64,000 bases of DNA, taken from positions 558,001 through 622,000 of the forward strand of contig NZ_QUSW01000004.1 of assembly GCF_003852895.1 (NCBI RefSeq). The letters run 5' to 3'. A program made the translations under genes and the position numbers. The notes under the pieces are model-generated. The model ran no database searches, was not told the origin of the DNA, and was given only the letters and a program-made list of their open reading frames with translations. Positions 54,372-63,636 of this stretch are shown piece after piece. Origin of the DNA: Rhizobacter terrae (lineage in GTDB: Bacteria; Pseudomonadota; Gammaproteobacteria; Burkholderiales; Burkholderiaceae_C). Position 1 is the stretch's first letter, and each line of letters opens with the position of its first letter.

Positions 54372-55594
54372 GAATGGCTCAGGCGCTTGGAAATCTCTTC
54401 GATCAGTTGCCGCGCCAGCGTGCGCTTGTCGGCCTGCGGCAGCTCGCGGTGGCCCTGGACATCCACCAGCATCAGCGCGTTGTCGTCGCGCCCGAAGGTG
54501 GCAGGCCCCAGGTTGCCCACGATGAGCGGCACGTTCTTGCGCACCAGCTTCTCCTGCGCGTGCTTGAGCAGGTCGTGGCTCTCGGCGGCGAAGCCCACGC
54601 AATAGGGGCGGTTGGGCAGCTTCGCGACCGCAGCGAGGATGTCGGGGTTTTCAGTCAGCTCGAAGGTCGGCGCGACCTTGTTGCCGTCCTTCTTGATCTT
54701 GTGGTCGGACAGCGACGCTGGCCGCCAGTCGGCCACGGCCGCGGTGGCGACGAACACGTCATTCAAGGCCGCCGAAGGCAGCACCGCGTCGTACATCTGC
54801 TGGGCCGAGCGCACGTCGATGCGGCGCACGCCGCGCGGCGTGGGCAGGTGCACGGGGCCGGCCACCAGCGTCACGTCGGCACCCGCCTCCTGCGCGGCGC
54901 GGGCGATGGCAAAGCCCATCTTGCCGCTGGACAGGTTGGTGATGCCGCGCACCGGGTCGATGGCCTCGAAGGTCGGGCCCGCGGTGATCAGCATGCGCTT
55001 GCCGCGCAGCGTCTTGGGCTGGAAGAACGCGATCATCTCGTCGCGCAGTTCCTCGGGCTCCAGCATGCGGCCATCGCCGATCTCGCCGCAGGCCTGGTCG
55101 CCGGCACCGGGGCCGAGGATGGTGGTGCCATCGGCGATGAGCTGCTTCAGGTTGCGCTGCGTGGCAGGGTGCGCCCACATCTCGCGGTTCATGGCCGGCG
55201 CCACGAGCAGGGGGCAGGTACCGATGGGCCGCGCCAGGCACATCAGGCTGAGCAGGTCATCGGCCGCGCCATGCACCAGCCTGGCCAGGAAGTCGGCGCT
55301 GGCCGGCGCCACCAGCACCGCATCCGCCTCGCGGGTGAGGTTGATGTGCGCCATGCTGTTGGGCTCGCGCGCATCCCACTGGCTGGCGTAGACATTGCGG
55401 TTGGACAGCGCCTGCATCGTCACCGGGGTGATGAAGTGCTCGGCGGCCTCGGTCATCACCACCTGCACCGTCGCGCCGGCCTTGACCAGCTCGCGCGTGA
55501 GTTCGGCCGCCTTGTAGCAGGCGATGCCGCCCGACAGGCCCAGCACGATGTGCCGGCCGGCGAGGTCCAGGGGCGTGCTCACAAGGCTGTCCAT
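54368..55594 (-). CDS. coaBC: Phosphopantothenoylcysteine decarboxylase/synthetase
   Basis: A 408-residue bifunctional coenzyme A enzyme. The CoaC flavoprotein half (1-190) has the [11 protein letters not shown] start, PAMNREMW and [10 protein letters not shown]; the CoaB half has [28 protein letters not shown] and the nucleotide site KIKKD. The start at 55594 overlaps the end of the signal-peptidase gene by 16 bp, and its stop overlaps dut. Confidence 0.96.
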   Translation of the reverse strand: MDSLVSTPLDLAGRHIVLGLSGGIACYKAAELTRELVKAGATVQVVMTEAAEHFITPVTMQALSNRNVYASQWDAREPNSMAHINLTREADAVLVAPASADFLARLVHGAADDLLSLMCLARPIGTCPLLVAPAMNREMWAHPATQRNLKQLIADGTTILGPGAGDQACGEIGDGRMLEPEELRDEMIAFFQPKTLRGKRMLITAGPTFEAIDPVRGITNLSSGKMGFAIARAAQEAGADVTLVAGPVHLPTPRGVRRIDVRSAQQMYDAVLPSAALNDVFVATAAVADWRPASLSDHKIKKDGNKVAPTFELTENPDILAAVAKLPNRPYCVGFAAESHDLLKHAQEKLVRKNVPLIVGNLGPATFGRDDNALMLVDVQGHRELPQADKRTLARQLIEEISKRLSHS

Positions 55595-56388
55595 GCGCGC
55601 TTGAGGTCCGAGAAGTTGATGAGCACGCGCACCGCCTTGCCGTAGATCTCTTCGTGCGGCGCGAAGCCCCACACCCGGGAGTCGGCGGAGTTGTCGCGGT
55701 TGTCGCCCAGCATCAGGTACCGCCCCTGGGGCACGGTGCATTCCCACAGGCCCGGCCGCTCGGTGGAGCAGTTGTCGCGCAACTCGGGAACGGCCATGTT
55801 CAGCGGCGCCGTCCCCTGGTAGAACGGGTGGATCTTCAGGGTGCGGGTCTTGCCCGCCGAGGTCTCGCGCACCAGCACCTGGCCGCGGTCCTCCGGCTCG
55901 GTGCCGTCGCCCAGCACCTGCACGTCGAAGGGCTCGCCGTTGACGCTGACCGCGCCGTCCTTGAACACCACCTTGTCGCCGGGCAGGCCCACCAGCCGCT
56001 TCACGTAGAACTGCGACACGTCGGGCGGGTAGCGGAACACCACCACGTCGCCACGCTGCGGCTTGCCCATCTCGATGGCGGTGTTGGTGAAGGGCAGGCG
56101 CGGGCCATAGGCCAGGTGGTTCACCAGCAGGTAGTCGCCCACCCGCAGGGTCGGCTCCATCGAGCCGGAGGGCACCTTGGGCCAGTCGGCCACCGCGATG
56201 CGGCAGGTGAACATCAGCGCCACCACCACGAAGAGCTCGGAACCGAAGGTGACCCACAGCGGCTTGCGCACAGGCGGCGCCGGCATGCGGCGCAGCTTGA
56301 TGCGCCAGGCCAGCCAGCACAGCCCGGTGGCGAGCGAGATGAGGAAGAGGATTTCGTTGATCGAGAAGCCGATCTTCACGGATTGCAT
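55579..56388 (-). CDS. lepB: Signal peptidase I
   Basis: A 269-residue inner-membrane serine protease that cuts Sec/Tat signal peptides. Two N-terminal membrane helices (about 8-28 and 48-65) precede the catalytic Ser76 in PSGSMEPT and the general base Lys130 in YVKRLVGLPGDK; box E is GDNRDNSADSR. Family length is normal. It lies at the place before coaBC where I would expect lspA (signal peptidase II) in many relatives. It may be a second LepB paralogue; a lepA-linked copy is not in the window. Confidence 0.92.
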   Translation of the reverse strand: MQSVKIGFSINEILFLISLATGLCWLAWRIKLRRMPAPPVRKPLWVTFGSELFVVVALMFTCRIAVADWPKVPSGSMEPTLRVGDYLLVNHLAYGPRLPFTNTAIEMGKPQRGDVVVFRYPPDVSQFYVKRLVGLPGDKVVFKDGAVSVNGEPFDVQVLGDGTEPEDRGQVLVRETSAGKTRTLKIHPFYQGTAPLNMAVPELRDNCSTERPGLWECTVPQGRYLMLGDNRDNSADSRVWGFAPHEEIYGKAVRVLINFSDLKRAWTAL

Positions 56389-56501
56389 GTGGCGGACGAC
56401 GGACAACCGGGGTGGCGCGATTATGTCCGTTCGCAGCCCTGCCCTCGCAAGGGCTACCGCGGCCGGGCAAGATGGCCAGAATCCAACAGTCCGGGGCCGA
56501 G

Positions 56502-57470
56502 ATGACACGACACACGCCGCATTTCATCCAGACACACCGAAGCGATTCGCATGACGAACGGGAGGACGTCGTCGCCGGCCTCTCGCGCATGCCGGCGCAG
56601 GCCTCGCCCAAGCATTTCTACGACCGGCTGGGCTCGCACCTGTTCGATGCGATCACCGAACTGCCGGAGTACTACCCGACCCGCACCGAGGCGGCCATCT
56701 TCACGGCGCATGGGCAGGCCATGGCCGACGAGATCGGCCATGGGTCCACCTTCATCGACCTGGGCGCGGGCAACTGCGCGAAGGCGGCACGGCTGCTGCC
56801 CCTGCTGATGCCCTCGCGCTACGTGGCGGTGGACATCTCCGCGGACTACCTGCGCGATGCGCTGCGCAAGCTGCAGGGGGAGCATCCCGCCCTGGACATC
56901 CTCGGCCTCGGGCTGGACTTCTCGCGCTCGCCGGCGCTGCCCGAAGGCGTGCTGAGCGCCGCGGACCGGCCGGTGTTCTTCTACCCCGGCTCCAGCATCG
57001 GCAACTTCACGCCGGCCGAGGCCTCGTCGTTCCTGCACGGCATCCGTGCACAGGCCTCGGGCGGCGGGCTGCTCATCGGCGTGGACCTGGTCAAGCCGCG
57101 CGAGGTGCTGGAAGCCGCCTACGACGACGCGCTGGGCGTGACGGCGGCCTTCAACCTGAACCTGTTGCGCAACCTCAACCGCGCGGCCGGAACGGACTTC
57201 GACCCGCGCCAGTGGCGTCACCTGGCGTTCTTCAACCAGCGCGAGTCGCGCATCGAGATGCACCTGGAGGCCCGCGAGGCGCTGAGCGTGTCGTGGAGCA
57301 CGGGCTCAAGGCGCTTCGAGCGCGGCGAGAAGCTGCACACCGAGAACTCGTACAAGTACACGGTGCCTTCGTTCACGCACGCCTTGGAGCGGGCCGGGTT
57401 CCGGTCCGTGAAGCACTGGGCGTCGGCAGATGGGTGGTTCGCGCTGTTCTGGGCGCGGGCCCAGGCTTGA
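56502..57470 (+). CDS. egtD: L-histidine N-alpha-methyltransferase
   Basis: A 322-residue methyltransferase of the DUF2260/EgtD family that trimethylates histidine to hercynine, the first step of ergothioneine synthesis. Landmarks are LPEYYPTRTEAAIF, the SAM site FIDLGAGNCAKAARLL, AVDISADYL and FFYPGSSIGNFTP. The start at 56502 is the first ATG consistent with the family. The usual partner egtB is not adjacent: the neighbours are lepB (divergent) and tctA (convergent). Confidence 0.93.
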   Translation: MTRHTPHFIQTHRSDSHDEREDVVAGLSRMPAQASPKHFYDRLGSHLFDAITELPEYYPTRTEAAIFTAHGQAMADEIGHGSTFIDLGAGNCAKAARLLPLLMPSRYVAVDISADYLRDALRKLQGEHPALDILGLGLDFSRSPALPEGVLSAADRPVFFYPGSSIGNFTPAEASSFLHGIRAQASGGGLLIGVDLVKPREVLEAAYDDALGVTAAFNLNLLRNLNRAAGTDFDPRQWRHLAFFNQRESRIEMHLEAREALSVSWSTGSRRFERGEKLHTENSYKYTVPSFTHALERAGFRSVKHWASADGWFALFWARAQA

Positions 57471-57500
57471 CGCCTGGCCCGCGACGCCGTCGCGCGACGA

Positions 57501-59012
57501 TCAAGTCGTCGCCACGGCCACCGCTTCAGCCTTCGCCGCTCGCCTGCGCAGCACGACCGGCAGGGCGATCACCAGCACGCACAGCAGCAGCACCGAGGCC
57601 GACAGCGGGCGTTCGATGAACACCGACAGCTTGCCCTCGCCGATGGACATGGCGTTGCGGAACTGCGCCTCGGCCATGGGCCCGAGGATCATGCCCACGA
57701 TCACCGGCGCGGTCGGGAAGTCGAAGCGCCGCATCAGCACGCCCATCAGGCCGATGCCGTAGAGCAGGTACAGGTCGAAGGCCGATTGCCGCATGCCGTA
57801 CACGCCCACCGTGGCGAACACCAGGATGCCCGCATACAGCCAGTGGCGCGGGATCTTCAGCAGCTTCACCCACAGGCCCACCAGCGGCAGGTTGAGGATG
57901 AGCAGCATCACGTTGCCGATGTACAGCGAGGCGATCAGCGCCCACACCAGGGCGCTGGACGTCTGGAACAGCTGCGGCCCGGTGGTGATGCCGTAGTTCT
58001 GGAAGGCCGACAGCAAGATGGCCGCGGTGGTCGAGGTGGGAATGCCCAGCGTCAGCAGCGGCACCAGCACGCCCGCGGCCGTCGCGTTGTTGGCGGCCTC
58101 GGGGCCTGCCACGCCTTCGATCGCCCCCACCGTGCCGAACTCTTCCTTGTGCTTGGACAGCTTCTTCTCGGTCGCGTAGGACAGGAAGGTCGGGATCTCC
58201 GTGCCGCCCGCGGGCACCGTGCCGAAGGGGAAGCCGAGCAAGGTGCCGCGCAGCCACGCCGGCCACGAGCGCTTCCAGTCCTGGCGGGTCATGTACAGGC
58301 TGGTCATCTTGTTGGTGGTCTCGGCCACCCGGCCTTCGAAGAGGCCGAAGTACAGCGCCTCGCCCACCGCGAACAGGCCCACGGCCATCAGCGTCACTTC
58401 GATGCGGTCGACCAGCTCGGGAATGCCCAGCGTGTAGCGCGCCGTGCCCGAGATCTCGTCGATGCCGATCAGCCCGATTGCCAGGCCCAGCAGCAGCGAG
58501 GTCATGCCGCGCAGCACGCTGGAGCCCAGCACCGCCGACACGGTGATGAAGGCCAGCACCATCAGCGCGAAGTACTCGGGCGGGCCGAAGCGCAAGGCGA
58601 CCTCCGCCAGCCACGGCGCGAACAGCGTCAGCAGCACGGTGGCGATGGTGCCGGCGAAGAACGAGCCGATCGCCGAGGTGGCCAGCGCCGCCCCTGCCCG
58701 GCCGTGCTTGGCCATGAGGTTGCCCTCCAGCGCGGTCACCATCGAGGCGGTCTCGCCCGGGGTGTTCAGCAGGATGGAGGTGGTCGAGCCGCCGTACATG
58801 GCACCGTAGTAGATGCCGGCGAACATGATCATCGAGGCGGTGGGTTCCACCTGCGAGGTCATGGGCAGCAGCATCGCCACGGTAAGCGCGGGGCCGATGC
58901 CCGGCAGCACGCCGACGGCCGTGCCGACCATGCAGCCCACGAAGGCCCACAGGAGGTTGATGGGCGTCGCCGCCGTGGCGAAGCCGTGCAGGAGCTGGGT
59001 CCAGATGTCCAT
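57501..59012 (-). CDS. tctA: Tripartite tricarboxylate transporter large membrane subunit
   Basis: A 503-residue TctA with about 12 membrane helices and the family signature near residues 25-45 ([17 protein letters not shown]) and [18 protein letters not shown]. It forms the channel for citrate-like acids delivered by TctC. tctB ends 10 bp upstream, so the two are co-translated. It converges on egtD. Confidence 0.95.
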   Translation of the reverse strand: MDIWTQLLHGFATAATPINLLWAFVGCMVGTAVGVLPGIGPALTVAMLLPMTSQVEPTASMIMFAGIYYGAMYGGSTTSILLNTPGETASMVTALEGNLMAKHGRAGAALATSAIGSFFAGTIATVLLTLFAPWLAEVALRFGPPEYFALMVLAFITVSAVLGSSVLRGMTSLLLGLAIGLIGIDEISGTARYTLGIPELVDRIEVTLMAVGLFAVGEALYFGLFEGRVAETTNKMTSLYMTRQDWKRSWPAWLRGTLLGFPFGTVPAGGTEIPTFLSYATEKKLSKHKEEFGTVGAIEGVAGPEAANNATAAGVLVPLLTLGIPTSTTAAILLSAFQNYGITTGPQLFQTSSALVWALIASLYIGNVMLLILNLPLVGLWVKLLKIPRHWLYAGILVFATVGVYGMRQSAFDLYLLYGIGLMGVLMRRFDFPTAPVIVGMILGPMAEAQFRNAMSIGEGKLSVFIERPLSASVLLLCVLVIALPVVLRRRAAKAEAVAVATT

Positions 59013-59022
59013 GTCGTCGTCC

Positions 59023-59511
59023 TCAGATCCAGCCGCCGGTGATGAGCGCAGGCAGGCTCACGTGCAGCACCTTGGTGAACAGCCAGAACACGGGCGCGCT
59101 GATCGCGGCGCCGATGCCCAGGTCCTGCACCAGCATCACCAGCGTGGGCTTCTGGTCCGACCCGACGCGAAAGCCTCGCGCCGCGAGCGCGAACAGCACG
59201 GCGCAGGACCCGACGAAGCCGATGTGCTCGATGAGCGCGGCATTCAGGATGAGCCCGAGCGACACCCACGCCACCGCACGCCAGCGCGGCGGGAAATCCG
59301 GCACGCTCACCAGATCGTCCTTGGCGCGCAGCGCGCTGACGATGAGCAGCACGCCCACCAGCGCCATCGCGGCGGACACCACCCACGGCAGGAAGTTCGG
59401 GCCTGCGCCCGCATAGCCTGCATCCGACGGAATCTGCGTGGCCCCAACGGCCAACAGCATGGCGATGAGCACGATGCCCGCGCCGATACCCAGGAATCCC
59501 CGGTTCTTCAT
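59023..59511 (-). CDS. tctB: Tripartite tricarboxylate transporter small membrane subunit
   Basis: A 162-residue TctB with four predicted helices ([54 protein letters not shown] and a C-terminal helix). It is poorly conserved by sequence; the call rests on size, topology and position between tctC and tctA. A strong terminator lies just upstream. Confidence 0.92.
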   Translation of the reverse strand: MKNRGFLGIGAGIVLIAMLLAVGATQIPSDAGYAGAGPNFLPWVVSAAMALVGVLLIVSALRAKDDLVSVPDFPPRWRAVAWVSLGLILNAALIEHIGFVGSCAVLFALAARGFRVGSDQKPTLVMLVQDLGIGAAISAPVFWLFTKVLHVSLPALITGGWI

Positions 59512-59540
59512 GTGTTTACTCCTATTGCCTCACGGCCCCG

Positions 59541-59580
59541 AAAGAAAAAACGCGGCGCGGCCTGGTCGGGCCGCGCCGCG
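59541..59580 (-). terminator. Rho-independent terminator/attenuator between tctC and tctB
   Basis: On the minus strand a 12-bp GC stem (59580-59569 with 59562-59551) and a six-base loop precede TTTTTTCTTTC. It lies between tctC and tctBA, so part of the transcripts would end after tctC, giving more binding protein than permease. Confidence 0.88.
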
Positions 59581-59621
59581 TCGTCCCAGGGCCCCTCACG
59601 CCGCCGTCGGAACGGGGTTGA

Positions 59622-60578
59622 TCACACCATGCCCAACTTGGCCATCAGAGCCCGGATGCGTGCATGGTCTTCGTCCACGAATTTCTCGAAGTCGGGGCCG
59701 GTCAGCAACGCAGGCGACCAGCTGTTCTTCTCCAGCGTTTCAGTCCAGCTCTTGGTCTTGGTGGCCTTCGTCACCGCGGCCTCGAGAGCCTTGCGCTGGT
59801 CAGGCGTGATGCCGGGCGCTGCGTACAGGCCGCGCCAGTTGCCGATCTCCACGTTCACGCCCTGCTCTTTCAGCGTGGGCACGTTCACGCCCTTCACGCG
59901 CTGCGGCGAGGTGATGGCGATCGCGCGCATCTTGCCGGTGGTGATGAACTCCTGGAGTTCGGCCCAGCCGCTGGTGCCCACGGTCACGTGGCCGCCCAGC
60001 ACGGCCGCAGTGGCCTCGCCGCCGCCCTTGAAGGGCACGTAGTTGACCTTGGCCACGTCCACGCCGGCTTCACGGGCGATCATGGCCACGCTCAGGTGGT
60101 CGATGGAGCCCTTGGAGCCACCGCCCCACTTCACGCTGGCGGGGTCCTTCTTCATCTGCTCGACCACGTCGTGCATGGTCTTCAGCGGCGAGTTGGCCGG
60201 CACCACGAACACGTTGTACTCGGCCATCAGGCGCGCGACGGGGGTCGCGTTGGACAGGTTGATGGGCGGCTTGTTCTGCACGATGGCGCCCACCATCACG
60301 CCACCCACCACCACCATGGCGGTCGGGTCGCCCTTCGAAGAATTGACGAACTGCGCCAGACCGATGGTGCCGCCGGCGCCGCCCTTGTTCTCATAGGTGA
60401 CGCTGCCGGCCAACCCTGCTTCCTGCATGGCCTTGCCAATGCCGCGTCCGGCCTGGTCGTAGCCGCCGCCGGGGTTGGCGCCGATCATGATCTTGTAGTT
60501 CTCTGCGGCCTGCGCGTTGAACGAAAACGCGGCCAGCACGAGGGGAAGTGCGAGTGCCTTGAGCGCGAGTCGACGCAT
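59622..60578 (-). CDS. tctC: Tripartite tricarboxylate transporter binding protein (Bug family)
   Basis: A 318-residue periplasmic binding protein with signal peptide MRRLALKALALPLVLAAFS...AQA. The Bug-family fold is seen in IGANPGGGYDQAGRGI and ENKGGAGGTIGLAQFV, the two loops that bind a dicarboxylate or tricarboxylate. The start at 60578 has AGGAGA upstream; a longer frame to 60650 is rejected. It is divergent from tctD. Confidence 0.93.
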   Translation of the reverse strand: MRRLALKALALPLVLAAFSFNAQAAENYKIMIGANPGGGYDQAGRGIGKAMQEAGLAGSVTYENKGGAGGTIGLAQFVNSSKGDPTAMVVVGGVMVGAIVQNKPPINLSNATPVARLMAEYNVFVVPANSPLKTMHDVVEQMKKDPASVKWGGGSKGSIDHLSVAMIAREAGVDVAKVNYVPFKGGGEATAAVLGGHVTVGTSGWAELQEFITTGKMRAIAITSPQRVKGVNVPTLKEQGVNVEIGNWRGLYAAPGITPDQRKALEAAVTKATKTKSWTETLEKNSWSPALLTGPDFEKFVDEDHARIRALMAKLGMV

Positions 60579-60671
60579 CGAGTTGTCTCCTGTGTTTCGG
60601 AAGGGATGAGGCATGGTGCCGCGCGATGAATGATCAAGGCTTCGGGGCAACCCGCAGCCCCGCGGTCGAAG

Positions 60672-60721
60672 CTGTCAACGGGCTGTCAAAGGCTATCGCC
60701 ACGGCTGTCAGGTGCCTGTCA
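60672..60721. promoter_or_regulatory. Phased CTGTCA direct repeats (Pho-box-like) between tctC and tctD
   Basis: CTGTCA occurs at 60672, 60683, 60705 and 60716, i.e. with steps of 11, 22 and 11 bp; a degenerate CTATCG fills the gap at 60693. The 11-bp spacing of CTGTCA is that of the PhoB box. OmpR/PhoB-type regulators bind such repeats as tandem head-to-tail dimers, so this is the likely site of TctD or of PhoB. Confidence 0.75.
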
Positions 60722-60786
60722 GGCTCGCGCGACCGGGGCAAGACCCCCATGCCATGGGCTTCGCGCAGGGGGCACACTGCGTGCCC

Positions 60787-61464
60787 ATGAAACTGCTGCT
60801 GGTGGAAGACGACGTGGCAATGGCGCAAGCGCTCCAGCTCGCGCTGGAACGCCGTGGCTTCGAGGTGACGCATTGCGGCGATGGCGGCGAGGCGCTGCAG
60901 CGCCTGCGGCACTACCCGCCCGATGCAGCCTTGCTGGACCTCACCCTGCCCGGCATGGACGGGCTCCAGGTGCTGCACAAGGCGCGCACCGAAGGCATCG
61001 CGGTGCCCATCCTCGTGCTGACCGCACGCGGCGCGGTGGGCGACCGTGTGCTGGGCCTCAACGCCGGCGCGGATGACTACCTCGCCAAGCCCTTCGATCT
61101 CGATGAGCTTGAAGCTCGCGTGCGCGCCCTGCTGCGCCGCCGTGCGGGACGTGACGACGAGACGAACCAGTCCTGCGGCCCGCTCACGCTGGAGCGCGAC
61201 TCCGGCGCGTTCTACCTGGGCGGCAAGCCGCTGGAGGTCACGCCGCGCGAGCAGGCCTTGCTGAAGGCGCTGATCGCCAAGCCTGGCCATGCGGTCGCCA
61301 AGGAAAAGCTGTTCCGCCTGGTGTTCCCGATGGAGCAGGACATCCAGTTCGAGGCGGTGGAGGTCGTGGCCTACCGCCTGCGCAAGAAGCTGGCGGGCTC
61401 GGGCGTGTCGCTCATCACGCTGCGCGGCCTGGGCTACCTGCTGCGCGAAGACACCAAGGCTTGA
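60787..61464 (+). CDS. tctD: OmpR/PhoB-type response regulator, TctD-like
   Basis: A 225-residue response regulator. The receiver has the acidic pair Glu8/Asp9 and Asp51 as phosphorylation site (ALLDLTLPG), with Lys in YLAKPF. The C-terminal winged helix (about 130-222) ends in ITLRGLGYLL. It is divergent from tctC and followed by its kinase, the known TctDE arrangement that turns on tricarboxylate uptake when citrate-like acids are present. Confidence 0.92.
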   Translation: MKLLLVEDDVAMAQALQLALERRGFEVTHCGDGGEALQRLRHYPPDAALLDLTLPGMDGLQVLHKARTEGIAVPILVLTARGAVGDRVLGLNAGADDYLAKPFDLDELEARVRALLRRRAGRDDETNQSCGPLTLERDSGAFYLGGKPLEVTPREQALLKALIAKPGHAVAKEKLFRLVFPMEQDIQFEAVEVVAYRLRKKLAGSGVSLITLRGLGYLLREDTKA

Positions 61465-61472
61465 GGGCGCGG

Positions 61473-62894
61473 ATGCCATCGAACGGCACACGGCGCTCGC
61501 ATTCGCTGGCGCGCTATCTGCTCGCAGGCATCGTGCTGCCCATCACGCTGTTCGTGGCCGTCGATGCGGTGGGCAGCTACCGGCGTGCGCTGCACTCCAT
61601 CAACATCGCCTACGACCGATCTCTGCTGGCCTCGGCGCGCTACATCGGCGAGCTGCTCCAGGCCGACGGCGAGACGCTGAAGGTGGACCTGCCCTTCGCC
61701 GCGCTGGACATCTTCGATGCCGCCAACAACGGCCGCATGTACTACCGCATCAGCGGCTTCAAGGGCGAGTTCCTCTCGGGCTACGAAGACCTGCCCGCCT
61801 ACACGCGGCAAATGCCGCAGCGAAACGAATACGCCGCGCTCGTGGACTTCTACGACGGCGAGTTCCGCGGCGAGCGGGTGCGCATGGCCGCGCTCTACCA
61901 GCCGGTGTCAGGCCAGAGCCTGCGCGGCGTGGCGCTGATCCAGGTGGCCGAGACGCTGGAGGTGCGAGAGACGCTGGCGCGCGGACTGCTGCTGGACACC
62001 TTGCTGCGCGGCGCGCTGCTCATTGCCATCGTGGGCGGCGTGGCCTGGCTGGTGGTCGCGCGTGCGTTGCGCCCGGTGAACGACCTGCGCCGCGAAGTGC
62101 TGCAACGCGGCGAGCGCGACCTGTCGCCCGTGACCACACCGGGCCTGCCCACCGAGCTGCATCCGGTCGTGGGCGCCATCAACGAGCTGATGCAGCGCGT
62201 GCTGCGCATGGTGGGCCACCAGCGCCAGTTCGTGCGCGACGCCTCGCACCAGTTGCGCACGCCGCTGGCTGTGCTGAAGGCACAGGCACAAAACGGCTTG
62301 TCGGGCCATGCGGATGCACGCGCCACGCTGGCGCAGATGCACGAGACGGTGGACCGCGCCATCCGCCTGGCCAACCAGATGCTGGCGCTCGCGAAGGTCG
62401 AGCAGGTTCACGGGCAGGACGCGCCGGCACCGGTGGACCTCAGCGAGATCGCGCGCGAGGTCGCGCTGGACCTGTCGCCGCTCATCGGAGAGAAGGCCCT
62501 GGACTTCGAGCTGCATGCCGACTCACCGGTGATGGTGCTAGGCCATGAGTGGATGCTTCGCGAGCTCACGCGCAACCTGCTGCACAACGCCTTGCGCGAG
62601 ACACCCGAACATGGCGCCCTGAGCATCCTGGTGGCCGAAGAGGCGCACGATGCGCTGCTGCGCGTTCGCGACAGCGGGCCGGGCCTGAGCGAGACACAGC
62701 GCGAGCACCTGTTCGAGCCGTTCCGCACCGGCCATCCCACCACCGGCAGCGGACTCGGACTTGCAATCTGCCGCGATGTCTGCGACCGGCACGGCGGAAG
62801 CATCGAGCTCGTGAACCGGCACGAACAAGGCCGCGTGGGCGGGCTCGATGCAATCGTCCGCTTGCCGCTGGCCGCTACAAAAAGTGGAGCATGA
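61473..62894 (+). CDS. tctE: Sensor histidine kinase, TctE-like
   Basis: A 473-residue kinase with two membrane helices (about 14-34 and 170-193) enclosing a TctE-type periplasmic sensor domain. The H-box RDASHQLRTPLAVL has His259; N box NLLHNALRET and G boxes DSGPGLSE and GSGLGLAI are intact. The ATG at 61473, with GAGGG upstream, is preferred; a TTG at 61461 overlapping the tctD stop is possible. Confidence 0.92.
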   Translation: MPSNGTRRSHSLARYLLAGIVLPITLFVAVDAVGSYRRALHSINIAYDRSLLASARYIGELLQADGETLKVDLPFAALDIFDAANNGRMYYRISGFKGEFLSGYEDLPAYTRQMPQRNEYAALVDFYDGEFRGERVRMAALYQPVSGQSLRGVALIQVAETLEVRETLARGLLLDTLLRGALLIAIVGGVAWLVVARALRPVNDLRREVLQRGERDLSPVTTPGLPTELHPVVGAINELMQRVLRMVGHQRQFVRDASHQLRTPLAVLKAQAQNGLSGHADARATLAQMHETVDRAIRLANQMLALAKVEQVHGQDAPAPVDLSEIAREVALDLSPLIGEKALDFELHADSPVMVLGHEWMLRELTRNLLHNALRETPEHGALSILVAEEAHDALLRVRDSGPGLSETQREHLFEPFRTGHPTTGSGLGLAICRDVCDRHGGSIELVNRHEQGRVGGLDAIVRLPLAATKSGA

Positions 62895-62898
62895 CAAA

Positions 62899-62938
62899 CG
62901 CGGGCGTGTCGTGTTGAACGGCAATCGACGTGCCCGCG
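62899..62938 (+). terminator. Weak hairpin after tctE
   Basis: Two 13-nt arms (62899-62911 and 62926-62938) pair at 11 positions around a 14-nt loop just after the tctE stop. There is no U-run, so this could be a factor-dependent end or an mRNA stabiliser. Confidence 0.3.
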
Positions 62939-63073
62939 ATGACTTGTTAACAACTGATGACCACTGCAACGAGAACAGCATGCTTGCATGGTCAACGACG
63001 AAGGTCAGCGCCCGTTGTGGATGCACGGCCGACAAACCGGTCGCGCATTTCCCAACTACTGAAGCAGGACCGT

Positions 63074-63559
63074 ATGAACAAATTGCTCGCCACCCTGATC
63101 GCTGGTTTCTTTGCCTCCGTGGCCATGGCACAGACCGCCGCGCCCGCGGCATCGAGCCCCGCGGTGGTCAAGGCTGAAGCCAAGGCCGAGAAGGCCACCG
63201 CCGATGCCAAGGCCAAGGAAGCCAAGGTCGACGCGAAGGCGGATGCCAAGGTGACGAAGGCCGATGCCAAGGCCACCGAAACCAAGGCGGATGCAAAGGC
63301 CGATGCGTCGAAGAAAAAGGCCAAGGCGCATGAAAAGGTTGCGAAGGCCGATGCCGACGACAAGGTGAAGGCCGAAGCCAAGGCCGAGAAGACCGACGCG
63401 CAGGCCGACGAGAAGGCCGCCAAGAAGAGCATCAAGGCCGACAAGAAGGTCGCGAAGACCAAGGTCGAAGCTGGTGCCGACAAGGCCGAAGCGAAGGCCA
63501 AGACCGATGCAGTCAAGGCCGAAGGCCAGGCGGATGTGAAGGCCGCGACTGGGAAGTAA
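63074..63559 (+). CDS. Exported Lys/Ala-rich repeat protein
   Basis: A 161-residue protein with a Sec signal (MNKLLATLIAGFFASVAMA, cut near AMAQ) followed by about 140 residues composed almost only of Ala, Lys, Asp, Glu and Thr in KADAKA/EAKAEK-type repeats. The mature part should be one long charged helix, like histone H1 tails or the middle of TolA, but it is exported and has no C-terminal anchor. Composition is near charge-balanced. Possible roles include periplasmic spacer or wall-binding. It ends at a strong terminator. Confidence 0.85.
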   Translation: MNKLLATLIAGFFASVAMAQTAAPAASSPAVVKAEAKAEKATADAKAKEAKVDAKADAKVTKADAKATETKADAKADASKKKAKAHEKVAKADADDKVKAEAKAEKTDAQADEKAAKKSIKADKKVAKTKVEAGADKAEAKAKTDAVKAEGQADVKAATGK

Positions 63560-63579
63560 GCCTTTCTTGTTGCACGTGT

Positions 63580-63617
63580 GAAGGGCCAGGCATTGAATGC
63601 CTGGCCCTTCTGCTTTT
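63580..63617 (+). terminator. Rho-independent terminator of the Lys/Ala-rich gene
   Basis: A perfect 14-bp stem (63580-63593 with 63597-63610) around TGA, followed by TGCTTTT, starts 20 bp after the stop codon. Confidence 0.85.
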
Positions 63618-63636
63618 GTGCTGCTGATTCGGTGGG

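Noticed and set aside
63074-63559. Tandem-repeat tract that might be a CRISPR-like array
   Set aside because: The repeats are codon-phased and encode a KADAKA-type protein after a good signal peptide; no equal-length unique spacers.
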